5,296 nt of DNA. Origin: Bacillota bacterium (lineage in GTDB: Bacteria; Bacillota; Clostridia; Oscillospirales; Ruminococcaceae). The stretch is from NCBI GenBank assembly GCA_023456995.1, contig JAEWNU010000261.1, positions 1-5,296 of the forward strand. The letters are read 5' to 3'. Below the pieces are notes generated by a model. That model was not told the DNA's origin, made no database searches, and worked only from the letters and a program-made list of their open reading frames with translations. Below are positions 1 to 5,296 of the stretch, in pieces (within the stretch, counting starts at the first letter, position 1; the number at the start of each line of letters is the position of its first letter). The position numbers were made by a program, and so were the translations under genes.

Positions 1-3
1 ATC

Positions 4-24
4 GCATCATCTCCCTTCTGATGC
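4..24 (-). promoter_or_regulatory. Possible translation start region of the gene after dnaK (hairpin with SD-like loop)
   Basis: On the minus strand, arms GCATCA (24-19) and TGATGC (9-4) are perfect reverse complements. They enclose a 9-base loop, GAAGGGAGA, which resembles a Shine-Dalgarno sequence. Two consecutive ATG codons (10-8 and 7-5) overlap the 3' arm, but they lie only 1-4 bases from the SD-like core, closer than usual, so the true start may be beyond the window. In Firmicutes the next gene is commonly dnaJ. That is an inference from gene order, because no coding sequence can be read here. Confidence 0.3.
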
Positions 25-37
25 ACAAACAGGGGTC

Positions 38-71
38 AAGGCCCTTGGCGCAACTCGTCGTCAAAGGCCTT
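38..71 (-). other. Hairpin in the dnaK downstream spacer
   Basis: Two 13-base arms (71-59 and 50-38 on the minus strand) pair around an 8-base loop, with one G-U wobble and one A/C mismatch. The outer six pairs are AAGGCC/GGCCTT. The structure starts about 22 bases after the dnaK stop codon. It is followed on the minus strand by GACCCCTGTTTG rather than a U-run, so it does not look like a standard intrinsic terminator for dnaK. It could be a 3'-end stabiliser, a processing site, or a partial attenuator that lowers expression of a downstream gene. The complementarity is seen in the sequence; the role is a guess. Confidence 0.45.
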
Positions 72-93
72 TTCCTATATGCGCTTTTTAGCT

Positions 94-1923
94 TTATTCA
101 GCATCCTTAAAATCAGCGTCAACAAAGTCTGCGTTCTGGCTGCCGCCACCCTGCGCGCCGCCCGTGGGATCCTGCGCAGCCTGAGATGCCTGTGCGGCCT
201 TGTAAATCTTTTCAGACATTTCAGCGAACTTCTTGGAGAGCGACTCTGTGCCAGTCTTGATGAGCTCATTGTCGGTGCCCTTGAGCGCTTCTTTCAACGC
301 GTTGAGCTTCTGCTCAATTTCAGCCTTGTCGGCAGCGTCAACCTTGTCGCCAAGCTCGGAAAGCGCCTGCTCGGTTTGATAAACCAGCTGGTCGGCGTTG
401 TTACGGATATCAGCTTCCTCACGGCGCTTCTTATCCTCTTCAGCGAACTGCTCGGCTTCCTTAACAGCTTTCTCGATGTCATCCTTGGACATGTTGGTGG
501 AGGAAGAAATCGTGATATTCTGCTCCTTGCCAGTGCCCTTATCCTTTGCTGAAACGTGCACGATGCCGTTGGCGTCAATGTCAAAGGTTACCTCGATCTG
601 CGGCACACCACGGCGGGCGGGCAGAATGCCATCAAGCTTGAAAAGACCCAGAGACTTATTGCCGGAAGCCATCTCACGCTCGCCCTGCAGCACATGAACC
701 TCAACAGAGGTCTGGTTATCAGCGGCGGTGGAGAAAACCTGGCTCTTCTTGGTGGGGATGGTGGTGTTGCGGTCGATGATCTTGGTGAACACGCCACCCA
801 TTGTCTCAATGCCCAGAGACAGCGGGGTTACGTCGAGCAGCAGCAGACCTTTAACGTCGCCACCAAGCACGCCACCCTGGATGGCAGCACCCACTGCGAC
901 ACATTCGTCAGGGTTAATACCCTTGAACGGCTCTTTGCCAATGAAACTCTTGACCGCATCGAGCACGGCGGGAATTCTCGACGAACCACCAACCATGAGA
1001 ACCTTATCGATCTGTCCGGTAGTAAGTCCCGAGTCGGAAAGCGCCTGCTTAACCGGGCCCATGGTAGCAGCAACCAGGTCGGCAGTCAACTCGTTAAACT
1101 TTGCGCGGGTAATGCTCATATCCAAATGCTTCGGGCCAGTAGCATCAGCGGTGATGAACGGCAGGTTGACCTGTGCGGTCGTCACACCAGAAAGTTCAAT
1201 CTTCGCTTTTTCAGCCGCCTCTTTTAGGCGCTGCATCGCCATTTTGTCCTGAGAAAGGTCAATGCCGTTTTCCATCTTGAAGGTATCAGCCATATACTTG
1301 ATCAGGCGGTCGTCAAAGTCGTCGCCGCCCAAGCGGTTGTTGCCCGCAGTTGCCAGAACCTCCTGCACGCCGTCTCCCATTTCAATGATGGATACGTCGA
1401 AGGTACCGCCGCCAAGGTCATAAACCATAACCTTCTGATCGTTTTCCTTGTCGACTCCGTAAGCGAGCGCAGCTGCGGTCGGCTCGTTGATGATGCGCTT
1501 GACGTCAAGACCAGCGATACGACCCGCATCCTTGGTTGCCTGACGCTGTGCATCCGTGAAGTATGCGGGAACGGTGATGACCGCCTCTGTGATCGTCTGG
1601 CCCAGATAAGCCTCTGCATCGGTCTTGAGCTTTTGGAGAACCATCGCTGAAATTTCCTGGGGGGTATATTTTTTGCTATCAATAGCTACGGTATAATCCG
1701 AGCCCATTTTGCGCTTAATTGAGCTGATGGTTTTATCAGGGTTGGTGATCGCCTGGCGCTTTGCCACCTGACCAACCATACGCTCTCCAGTTTTAGAAAA
1801 TGCGACAACCGATGGCGTCGTTCTAGCGCCTTCGGCGTTTGCGATAACAACCGGCTCGCCACCTTCCATAACGGCTACACATGAGTTTGTAGTTCCAAGG
1901 TCAATACCAATAATCTTACCCAT
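94..1923 (-). CDS. dnaK: Molecular chaperone DnaK (Hsp70)
   Basis: DnaK is the cytoplasmic ATP-driven chaperone that binds exposed hydrophobic peptide segments. It works with DnaJ, which stimulates ATP hydrolysis, and GrpE, which exchanges nucleotide. The 609-residue product has all three Hsp70 signatures: IDLGTTNS (7-14), [14 protein letters not shown] (167-180) and [10 protein letters not shown] (311-320). Lys70, Glu147 and Thr174 match the known ATPase residues K70, E171 and T199 of E. coli DnaK. The interdomain linker LLLLDV is at 360-365, followed by the substrate-binding domain, a charged helical lid (about 480-575) and a Gly/Gln/Ala-rich tail ending VDADFKDAE. About 24 residues after position 74 are absent compared with Gram-negative DnaK, which is the Gram-positive form. 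The ATG start follows GAGGAGG at 1933-1939 with a 9-base gap. It is the last gene of the visible hrcA-grpE-dnaK group, 86 bases after grpE, and appears intact. Confidence 0.99.
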   Translation of the reverse strand: MGKIIGIDLGTTNSCVAVMEGGEPVVIANAEGARTTPSVVAFSKTGERMVGQVAKRQAITNPDKTISSIKRKMGSDYTVAIDSKKYTPQEISAMVLQKLKTDAEAYLGQTITEAVITVPAYFTDAQRQATKDAGRIAGLDVKRIINEPTAAALAYGVDKENDQKVMVYDLGGGTFDVSIIEMGDGVQEVLATAGNNRLGGDDFDDRLIKYMADTFKMENGIDLSQDKMAMQRLKEAAEKAKIELSGVTTAQVNLPFITADATGPKHLDMSITRAKFNELTADLVAATMGPVKQALSDSGLTTGQIDKVLMVGGSSRIPAVLDAVKSFIGKEPFKGINPDECVAVGAAIQGGVLGGDVKGLLLLDVTPLSLGIETMGGVFTKIIDRNTTIPTKKSQVFSTAADNQTSVEVHVLQGEREMASGNKSLGLFKLDGILPARRGVPQIEVTFDIDANGIVHVSAKDKGTGKEQNITISSSTNMSKDDIEKAVKEAEQFAEEDKKRREEADIRNNADQLVYQTEQALSELGDKVDAADKAEIEQKLNALKEALKGTDNELIKTGTESLSKKFAEMSEKIYKAAQASQAAQDPTGGAQGGGSQNADFVDADFKDAE

Positions 1924-1932
1924 AAGTTATTT

Positions 1933-1939
1933 CCTCCTC
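1933..1939 (-). promoter_or_regulatory. Strong ribosome binding site of dnaK
   Basis: GAGGAGG lies 9 bases before the dnaK ATG. It is close to the full anti-Shine-Dalgarno complement and stronger than the sites of grpE (GGAGGG) and hrcA (AAGGGGG). This fits the need for far more DnaK than HrcA or GrpE from one message. That link to dosage is inferred. Confidence 0.85.
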
Positions 1940-1948
1940 AATATATCA

Positions 1949-1997
1949 CAGATGTTTCTATACAAAATTTAAATTATCTGAAACGGCTTGCCGCCGT
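1949..1997 (-). other. grpE-dnaK spacer with small competing stems
   Basis: The 86-base spacer contains a GC-rich 5-bp stem, ACGGC/GCCGT, at 1983-1997 with a 5-base loop, just after the grpE stop codon. It also contains CAGAT/ATCTG (1949-1953 with 1976-1980) and GTTTC/GAAAC (1954-1958 with 1980-1984), plus the 10-base palindrome AATTTAAATT at 1966-1975. The last two stems overlap, so they exclude one another. None has a U-tract. No convincing promoter is visible: TTGAGC followed after 19 bases by GATAAT is the best match and its spacing is poor. Confidence 0.3.
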
Positions 1998-2009
1998 GCT
2001 CAAATCGTT

Positions 2010-2600
2010 TTAGTTTGCAACCTTAACCATTGCATGTCGGATAATGCGGTCACCCAGTAGATAACCCTTTTGGAACACCTCCACCACCGTCTCGTTTTCG
2101 ACGCTGTCGTCTTCGACGTGCATCACCGCGTTATGACGGTTGGGGTCAAAGGCGTCACCGGGTTCACCAAACTTTTCGACCTTCAGCTTAGAGAATGCTT
2201 CCATCAGCGACTGATAGGTTAGCTCTGTACCCTTTTTATATTCGGCATCGGCACACTCCGCTGCCAGCGCCCGTTCAAAGTTATCTGCAACGTTGAGAAA
2301 CGCGGTGGCGGCGGCTGCTGTTGCTTCAGGGTAAACGGCGTCGCGTTCACGCTGACTGCGCTTTCTGAAGTTGTCGTATTCCGCCATCAGTCGAAGGTAT
2401 TTATCGTTTAACGCCGCATAATCATCCTGTAGCTTTTCAAGCTCGGTTCTCTCAGGCGCCTCTTTAGGCTTTGCCTCGTTAGTTTTTTCTTCAACATTTG
2501 CCTCTGCTGCTTCTTTTTCAACCTTTTCTTTTTCAGCCGCCCCGGCGTTCTGTTCAATCTCCTCCGCCTGCTGCGGCGTGATCTTCTCCTTGTCTGCCAT
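2010..2600 (-). CDS. grpE: Nucleotide exchange factor GrpE
   Basis: GrpE binds the DnaK ATPase domain as a dimer, drives ADP release and so resets the chaperone cycle; in several bacteria it also acts as a thermosensor. The 196-residue product has a disordered, Glu/Lys-rich N-terminus (about 1-50). A long helical coiled-coil region follows, with the family motif AEYDNFRKR (73-81). The C-terminal beta domain contacts DnaK and carries FDPNRHNAV (151-159) and the conserved closing block TVVEVFQKGY...RHAMVKVA (171-195). Length is normal for the family. The ATG start has GGAGGG at 2608-2613 with a 7-base gap. The gene lies 50 bases after hrcA and 86 bases before dnaK on the same strand, with no terminator between, so it should share the CIRCE-controlled message. 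Nothing is broken or unusual. Confidence 0.98.
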   Translation of the reverse strand: MADKEKITPQQAEEIEQNAGAAEKEKVEKEAAEANVEEKTNEAKPKEAPERTELEKLQDDYAALNDKYLRLMAEYDNFRKRSQRERDAVYPEATAAAATAFLNVADNFERALAAECADAEYKKGTELTYQSLMEAFSKLKVEKFGEPGDAFDPNRHNAVMHVEDDSVENETVVEVFQKGYLLGDRIIRHAMVKVAN

Positions 2601-2650
2601 GTGGTTTCCCTCCGATATTTTGTTGTTATGCTGTTATGCCATAAACAGTA

Positions 2651-3676
2651 TCAAGGACTATAAGTCTCGCTTAAAAGCTTGCCTAGTGTCTCTGCAAAGT
2701 ATTCCAGATGCGGTATCAGCCCCGCGTAATCCATTCGCGTCGGTCCAATGATACCGATGGCCCCTGCCGCGCTTTGCCCGATGTTATACCGGGCGATGAT
2801 CACCGAGCTTTCGGCCAGCTGACTCGTTGCCGATTCGTGACCAATCATAATCTGGACAGGCGCACTATCCGCGCCGATTAAATCCATCATTTCCTTGCGG
2901 TGTTCAATAAAGCTTAGCAGCTCATAAGCCCCGGGTGTAAGTTCTGCATATTCCAGCAGGTTGGTAATGCCCTTGGTAAAATATTGTCCTTCGTTAATCT
3001 CGCGTACCAAATCATAAAGTGCGGCAAAAACCGGCATAAAAAGCCTTGCATATTCCCCTAGAGAAACGCTAACTGCACTGATATAGGATGACGTAATGTC
3101 ATCAAGGCTTCGCCCTACCAATTGGGTGTCGGCAAAGTTGATAAAAAAATCCACAATCGGCTGCGTCACGTTAAAATCTACCCGACAGACTTTATTTTTA
3201 ATAACGCCCGACGAAGCTATAAGCAAGATGACCACTGTCCGCGGCCCTGCAGGAATAATTTCAATGCGTCGCACCGTCACGGTGGAAGGGATCATCGTCG
3301 TTGAAATAGTCGCCAGCCTTGTCACCTCGGCCAGAGCGACCGCAGCATCCTCTAACAACTGGTCGGGGTCAGCGTTTCGAACGTTGAATAGCGCATCAAT
3401 CTCAGCCCGCTCGACAGCGGTCAATGGTCGAGTCTTCATCATTTCATCAATGTAAAGCCGATAACCCATATGGGTGGGAACCCTGCCGGAAGACGTGTGG
3501 GGCTGCTCTAAATAACCCGCCTCCTCAAGTGTCACCATATCGTTGCGAATGGTGGCGGGAGAAACAGCGTTTTGCATCGCATGCGCCACATATTTTGAGC
3601 CTACCGGTTCGCCCGTTCGGATGAACTGCTCAACAACCGCTTCAAGAATAAGCATTTTGCGTCTATCCAATGCCAT
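2651..3676 (-). CDS. hrcA: Heat-inducible transcription repressor HrcA
   Basis: HrcA is the repressor of class I heat-shock genes. It binds the CIRCE operator as a dimer, and in Bacillus its folding is known to depend on GroEL, so that misfolded protein titrates the chaperonin and releases repression. The 341-residue product has the N-terminal winged-helix region with the hallmark SPATIRNDM (39-47, recognition helix) and PHTSSGRVPT plus GYRLYID (59-77). A GAF-like central and C-terminal region follows, with the conserved block GIIGPTRMDY (308-317). The length matches the family. The ATG start is preceded by AAGGGGG (3684-3690) with a 7-base gap. It is the first gene of the operon, directly downstream of a perfect CIRCE, which indicates autoregulation together with grpE and dnaK. 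The stop codon is TGA, 50 bases before grpE. Confidence 0.98.
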   Translation of the reverse strand: MALDRRKMLILEAVVEQFIRTGEPVGSKYVAHAMQNAVSPATIRNDMVTLEEAGYLEQPHTSSGRVPTHMGYRLYIDEMMKTRPLTAVERAEIDALFNVRNADPDQLLEDAAVALAEVTRLATISTTMIPSTVTVRRIEIIPAGPRTVVILLIASSGVIKNKVCRVDFNVTQPIVDFFINFADTQLVGRSLDDITSSYISAVSVSLGEYARLFMPVFAALYDLVREINEGQYFTKGITNLLEYAELTPGAYELLSFIEHRKEMMDLIGADSAPVQIMIGHESATSQLAESSVIIARYNIGQSAAGAIGIIGPTRMDYAGLIPHLEYFAETLGKLLSETYSP

Positions 3677-3723
3677 TGGTAAGCCCCCTTATATTCGGGC
3701 GAAAATCGTCCTCAATTTGCTTG

Positions 3724-3752
3724 TTTAGCACTCTTGCATCCTGAGTGCTAAA
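3724..3752 (-). promoter_or_regulatory. CIRCE operator (HrcA binding site)
   Basis: The site is TTAGCACTC at 3725-3733, a 9-base spacer, and GAGTGCTAA at 3743-3751. This is an exact match to the consensus TTAGCACTC-N9-GAGTGCTAA, and one further T/A pair (3724/3752) extends each arm to 10 bases. It lies four bases downstream of the -10 box and overlaps the predicted transcription start (about 3749), so bound HrcA would block initiation. It sits 48-52 bases upstream of the hrcA start codon, inside the untranslated leader. Only one copy is present. Confidence 0.98.
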
Positions 3753-3755
3753 TGT

Positions 3756-3784
3756 ACTTTATCATTATCGCTCTCTATTGTCAA
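3756..3784 (-). promoter_or_regulatory. Vegetative (SigA-type) promoter of hrcA-grpE-dnaK
   Basis: On the minus strand a perfect -35 box TTGACA (3784-3779) is followed, after exactly 17 bases, by TAAAGT (3761-3756), which matches the -10 consensus at four of six positions. The predicted start is about 3749, giving a leader of roughly 73 bases that contains CIRCE. The DNA upstream is AT-rich (3791-3822) and could act as an UP element. No other good promoter is visible before hrcA. The position of CIRCE relative to these boxes supports the assignment; the exact start site is inferred. Confidence 0.85.
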
Positions 3785-3890
3785 GTGCTTTCATAAATTA
3801 TTTACATTGTTCTCAAATAATATGAAAAGGCTTGATTCCCTGATATTGGTACCGTACTTGAATGGTTTTTAAACGTCAAAAAATTCACTC

Positions 3891-3938
3891 AAAAACAAAA
3901 AAACGCTGTGCCTCAAAGTTGAGGCACAGCGTTTTTTT
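3891..3938 (-). terminator. Intrinsic terminator of trpS
   Basis: A perfect inverted repeat spans 3897-3938, with the GC-rich core ACGCTGTGCCTCA pairing with TGAGGCACAGCGT around a loop of about four bases. On the minus strand it is followed by seven Ts, a G and five more Ts (3903-3891), an ideal U-tract. It begins 11 bases after the trpS stop codon. The A7/T7 flanks make it symmetrical, so it could also stop plus-strand transcripts, but no plus-strand gene feeds it. It separates the trpS unit from the heat-shock promoter. Confidence 0.95.
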
Positions 3939-3951
3939 ACAGCGTTTTTTT
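3926..3951. repeat. 13-bp tandem duplication at trpS stop/terminator junction
   Basis: The 13-mer ACAGCGTTTTTTT occurs twice with no gap (3926-3938 and 3939-3951), followed by another AC. The left copy forms one arm of the terminator stem. The right copy carries two of the three bases of the trpS stop codon (3950-3952). An inverted version of the same sequence is the other terminator arm. This looks like a replication-slippage duplication. Confidence 0.85.
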
Positions 3952-4972
3952 ACAACGTAAAGCCCATTTTTTTATAAACCTTGTCGCGGGTGCGCTGTGA
4001 AAACTGCATCGCCCTTTTTACACCGTCGGTGTAGCAGCTCTCGAGATAGGCTTTGTCGGCTATCAGGCGGTCAAACTCTGCTCTAACAGGCGCCAGTGTA
4101 TCCGCCACCGTCTCTCCGACGGCCACCTTAAAGTCGCCGTAGCCCTTGCCGTCAAACTCGCGCACGATCTCCTCGTCACTCTTCTTTGTGAATGCCGAAT
4201 AGATGGTCATGAGGTTCGCGATTCCCTCTTTGCCCTCGCCGCGATAAATACCGCTGCCTGAATCGGTGATAGCGCTCTTGAACTTTTTGATGATGGTGTC
4301 TCTGGGGTCGAGCACTGCGACATAAGACTTGGGGTTGGGGTCGGATTTACTCATCTTCTTAGTCGGGTCGGTCAGCGCCATAATCTTCGCGCCCGCCTTG
4401 GGGAACAGGCACTCAGGCATGGTAAACACGTTACCCATTACGCCGTTGATGCGTTGAGCAATATCGCGCGTCAGCTCGACGTGCTGTCGCTGATCCTCGC
4501 CCACCGGCACATATTGCGCCTGGTATAAGAGAATATCCGCCGCCATAAGCGTCGGGTAAGTAAATAGCCCGGCATTGATGTTGTCGGCATAACGCGCCGA
4601 TTTATCCTTGAACTGCGTCATGCGCGAGAGCTCGCCAAACTGTGTAAAGCAGTTGAGCGCCCACATCAGCTCCGTGTGGTGTGGGTTATGACTCTGGATA
4701 AACACGATGCTGCGCTGTGGGTCGACACCGCAGGCCAGCAGCATGGCATAAGCCTCCAGCGTGTTTTTGCGCAGCGCGGCCGGATCCTGCCGCACAGTCA
4801 CGGCGTGCAGGTTGACAACCGAGAACACGCAGTTGTACTGCTCCTGCATCTCGGCCCAGTTTTTCACCGCGCCTAGATAATTGCCAATTGTTATAAGTCC
4901 TGAGGGCTGTATACCCGAGAACACGATTTTTTTCTTTTCAGGGACCTGCGGGGTGCTGATTTCTTCAGCCAT
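3950..4972 (-). CDS. trpS: Tryptophanyl-tRNA synthetase
   Basis: This class Ic aminoacyl-tRNA synthetase activates tryptophan with ATP and charges tRNA-Trp in the cytoplasm. The 340-residue product carries the HIGH-type motif as TIGN (28-31, in the block from PSGLITIGNYLG) and KMSKS at 206-210. VGEDQ is at 157-161, and MAADILLY (143-150) contains the Asp (146) that by family comparison should read the indole nitrogen of tryptophan. Compared with typical bacterial enzymes, which begin near KKIVFSG, it has a polar N-terminal extension of about 13 residues. I place the start at the ATG at 4972 rather than the in-frame GTG at 4981, because the GTG lies inside the Shine-Dalgarno-like AAGGGTGA. Only 53 bases separate it from the upstream aminotransferase, with no T-box or terminator visible, so it is probably co-transcribed. 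It ends in a strong terminator. Confidence 0.98.
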   Translation of the reverse strand: MAEEISTPQVPEKKKIVFSGIQPSGLITIGNYLGAVKNWAEMQEQYNCVFSVVNLHAVTVRQDPAALRKNTLEAYAMLLACGVDPQRSIVFIQSHNPHHTELMWALNCFTQFGELSRMTQFKDKSARYADNINAGLFTYPTLMAADILLYQAQYVPVGEDQRQHVELTRDIAQRINGVMGNVFTMPECLFPKAGAKIMALTDPTKKMSKSDPNPKSYVAVLDPRDTIIKKFKSAITDSGSGIYRGEGKEGIANLMTIYSAFTKKSDEEIVREFDGKGYGDFKVAVGETVADTLAPVRAEFDRLIADKAYLESCYTDGVKRAMQFSQRTRDKVYKKMGFTL

Positions 4973-4977
4973 GGGTC

Positions 4978-4985
4978 TCACCCTT
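4978..4985 (-). promoter_or_regulatory. Ribosome binding site that decides the trpS start
   Basis: AAGGGTGA lies 5 bases before the ATG at 4972. The GTG at 4981 forms part of this element and has no properly spaced binding site of its own, so the shorter protein starting MAEEIS is preferred. Confidence 0.7.
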
Positions 4986-5025
4986 TCTGTTTGGTTGCGT
5001 TGATTTTCAGATGTAAATATCGCTT

Positions 5026-5296
5026 TTACTTAAACCACTCGTGGGTCAGCTTGCCTAAAATATCGACACCCTTAACGATCTGCTCGTCGCTGGGGGTGGA
5101 ATAATTCATTCTAAAACCGTTGTTCGGCTTGTTTCCATCGACCATGAAAGCGACACCCGGTACACAGTAAACACCGCGTTTGATGCCCTCCTGCACAAAG
5201 GGGTAGGAATCCATGCCCTCAGGCAGAAACGCCATAACGAAAAGTCCGCCTTCCGGCCGGTTAAAAGACACGGAGGGATGGAACTTTTTCTCCATC
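5026..5296 (-). CDS. PLP-dependent aminotransferase, class I/II (C-terminal part)
   Basis: Only the last 90 or so codons are visible; the gene continues past the right edge, and the ATG near the edge (5295) is an internal Met, not a convincing start. The fragment matches the small C-terminal domain of fold-type I aminotransferases of the Aro8/LysN/2-aminoadipate type. RPEGGLFV is a typical block, followed by GVYCVPGVAF and GFRMNYS, whose Arg is expected to bind the substrate carboxylate. The PLP-binding lysine and the N-terminus lie outside the window, so substrate cannot be assigned, and a MocR-type regulator with an N-terminal DNA-binding domain cannot be excluded. It ends with TAA, 53 bases before trpS on the same strand, with no terminator between, suggesting a shared transcript. 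Confidence 0.85.
   Translation of the reverse strand, partial: MEKKFHPSVSFNRPEGGLFVMAFLPEGMDSYPFVQEGIKRGVYCVPGVAFMVDGNKPNNGFRMNYSTPSDEQIVKGVDILGKLTHEWFK

Noticed and set aside
79..1227. Long plus-strand open frame antisense to dnaK (79-552 and 556-1227, same frame, one stop between)
   Set aside because: The frame is codon-aligned with dnaK, so antisense stops appear only where dnaK uses TTA, CTA or TCA. dnaK avoids these codons; the stops at 550-552 and 1225-1227 correspond to a TCA Ser and a CTA Leu. Codon bias explains the openness, and no recognisable protein results. Antisense open frames in dnaK genes are a known artefact.
728..1252. Second plus-strand open frame inside dnaK
   Set aside because: It overlaps conserved DnaK coding sequence throughout, has no good ribosome binding site evident and no recognisable domain.
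3096..3455. Plus-strand open frame antisense to hrcA
   Set aside because: It lies wholly within the conserved hrcA coding region and its translation has no protein-like features I can recognise.
3784..3789. AGTGCT beside the -35 box as a second CIRCE half-site
   Set aside because: Only six of nine half-site positions match and there is no partner arm at the right spacing, so chance is more likely.
3840..3880. Possible stress-sigma promoter on the minus strand (GTTTAA, 14 bases, CGGTAC)
   Set aside because: The -10 match is weak, Clostridia of this type often lack SigB, and a much better SigA promoter with CIRCE lies closer to hrcA.
4973..5025. T-box riboswitch upstream of trpS
   Set aside because: The spacer is only 53 bases, contains no T-box core sequence and no terminator/antiterminator pair. 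A T-box further upstream of the aminotransferase cannot be excluded but is outside the window.

Overview
The window is a stretch of bacterial chromosome with all its genes on the minus strand. Read in the direction of transcription (right to left) it holds: the 3' end of a class I/II PLP aminotransferase, trpS (tryptophanyl-tRNA synthetase), a strong intrinsic terminator, a heat-shock promoter with a perfect CIRCE operator, and then hrcA, grpE and dnaK. The window ends about 90 bases after dnaK, where dnaJ is commonly found, but no dnaJ coding sequence can be identified here.

The organism is most likely a Firmicute of the class Clostridia, with GC content that looks close to 50%. The evidence is the hrcA-grpE-dnaK order, the HrcA/CIRCE control, strong AGGAGG-type ribosome binding sites, and a 609-residue DnaK that lacks the roughly 24-residue ATPase-domain segment typical of Gram-negative DnaK. 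A family such as Oscillospiraceae/Ruminococcaceae is plausible from the protein style, but that is a guess.

Region by region: 5026-5296 is the aminotransferase C-terminus, cut by the window edge. 4973-5025 is a 53-base spacer with the trpS ribosome binding site and no visible terminator, so trpS is probably co-transcribed with the aminotransferase. 3950-4972 is trpS. 3677-3949 is a 273-base non-coding region with the trpS terminator, an AT-rich stretch, a housekeeping promoter and CIRCE. 2651-3676 is hrcA, 2010-2600 grpE and 94-1923 dnaK, with spacers of 50 and 86 bases. 1-93 is non-coding and contains two hairpin candidates.

The three heat-shock genes form one functional unit. DnaK is the Hsp70 chaperone, GrpE is its nucleotide exchange factor, and HrcA is the repressor that binds CIRCE at the single visible promoter and so controls its own operon. 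trpS and the aminotransferase form a separate transcription unit, insulated by the terminator.

I found no mobile element, CRISPR array, RNA gene or unfamiliar system. This is an ordinary core-genome region. The points worth a second look are small: a 13-bp tandem duplication joining the trpS stop codon to its terminator, and hairpins in the spacers on both sides of dnaK.
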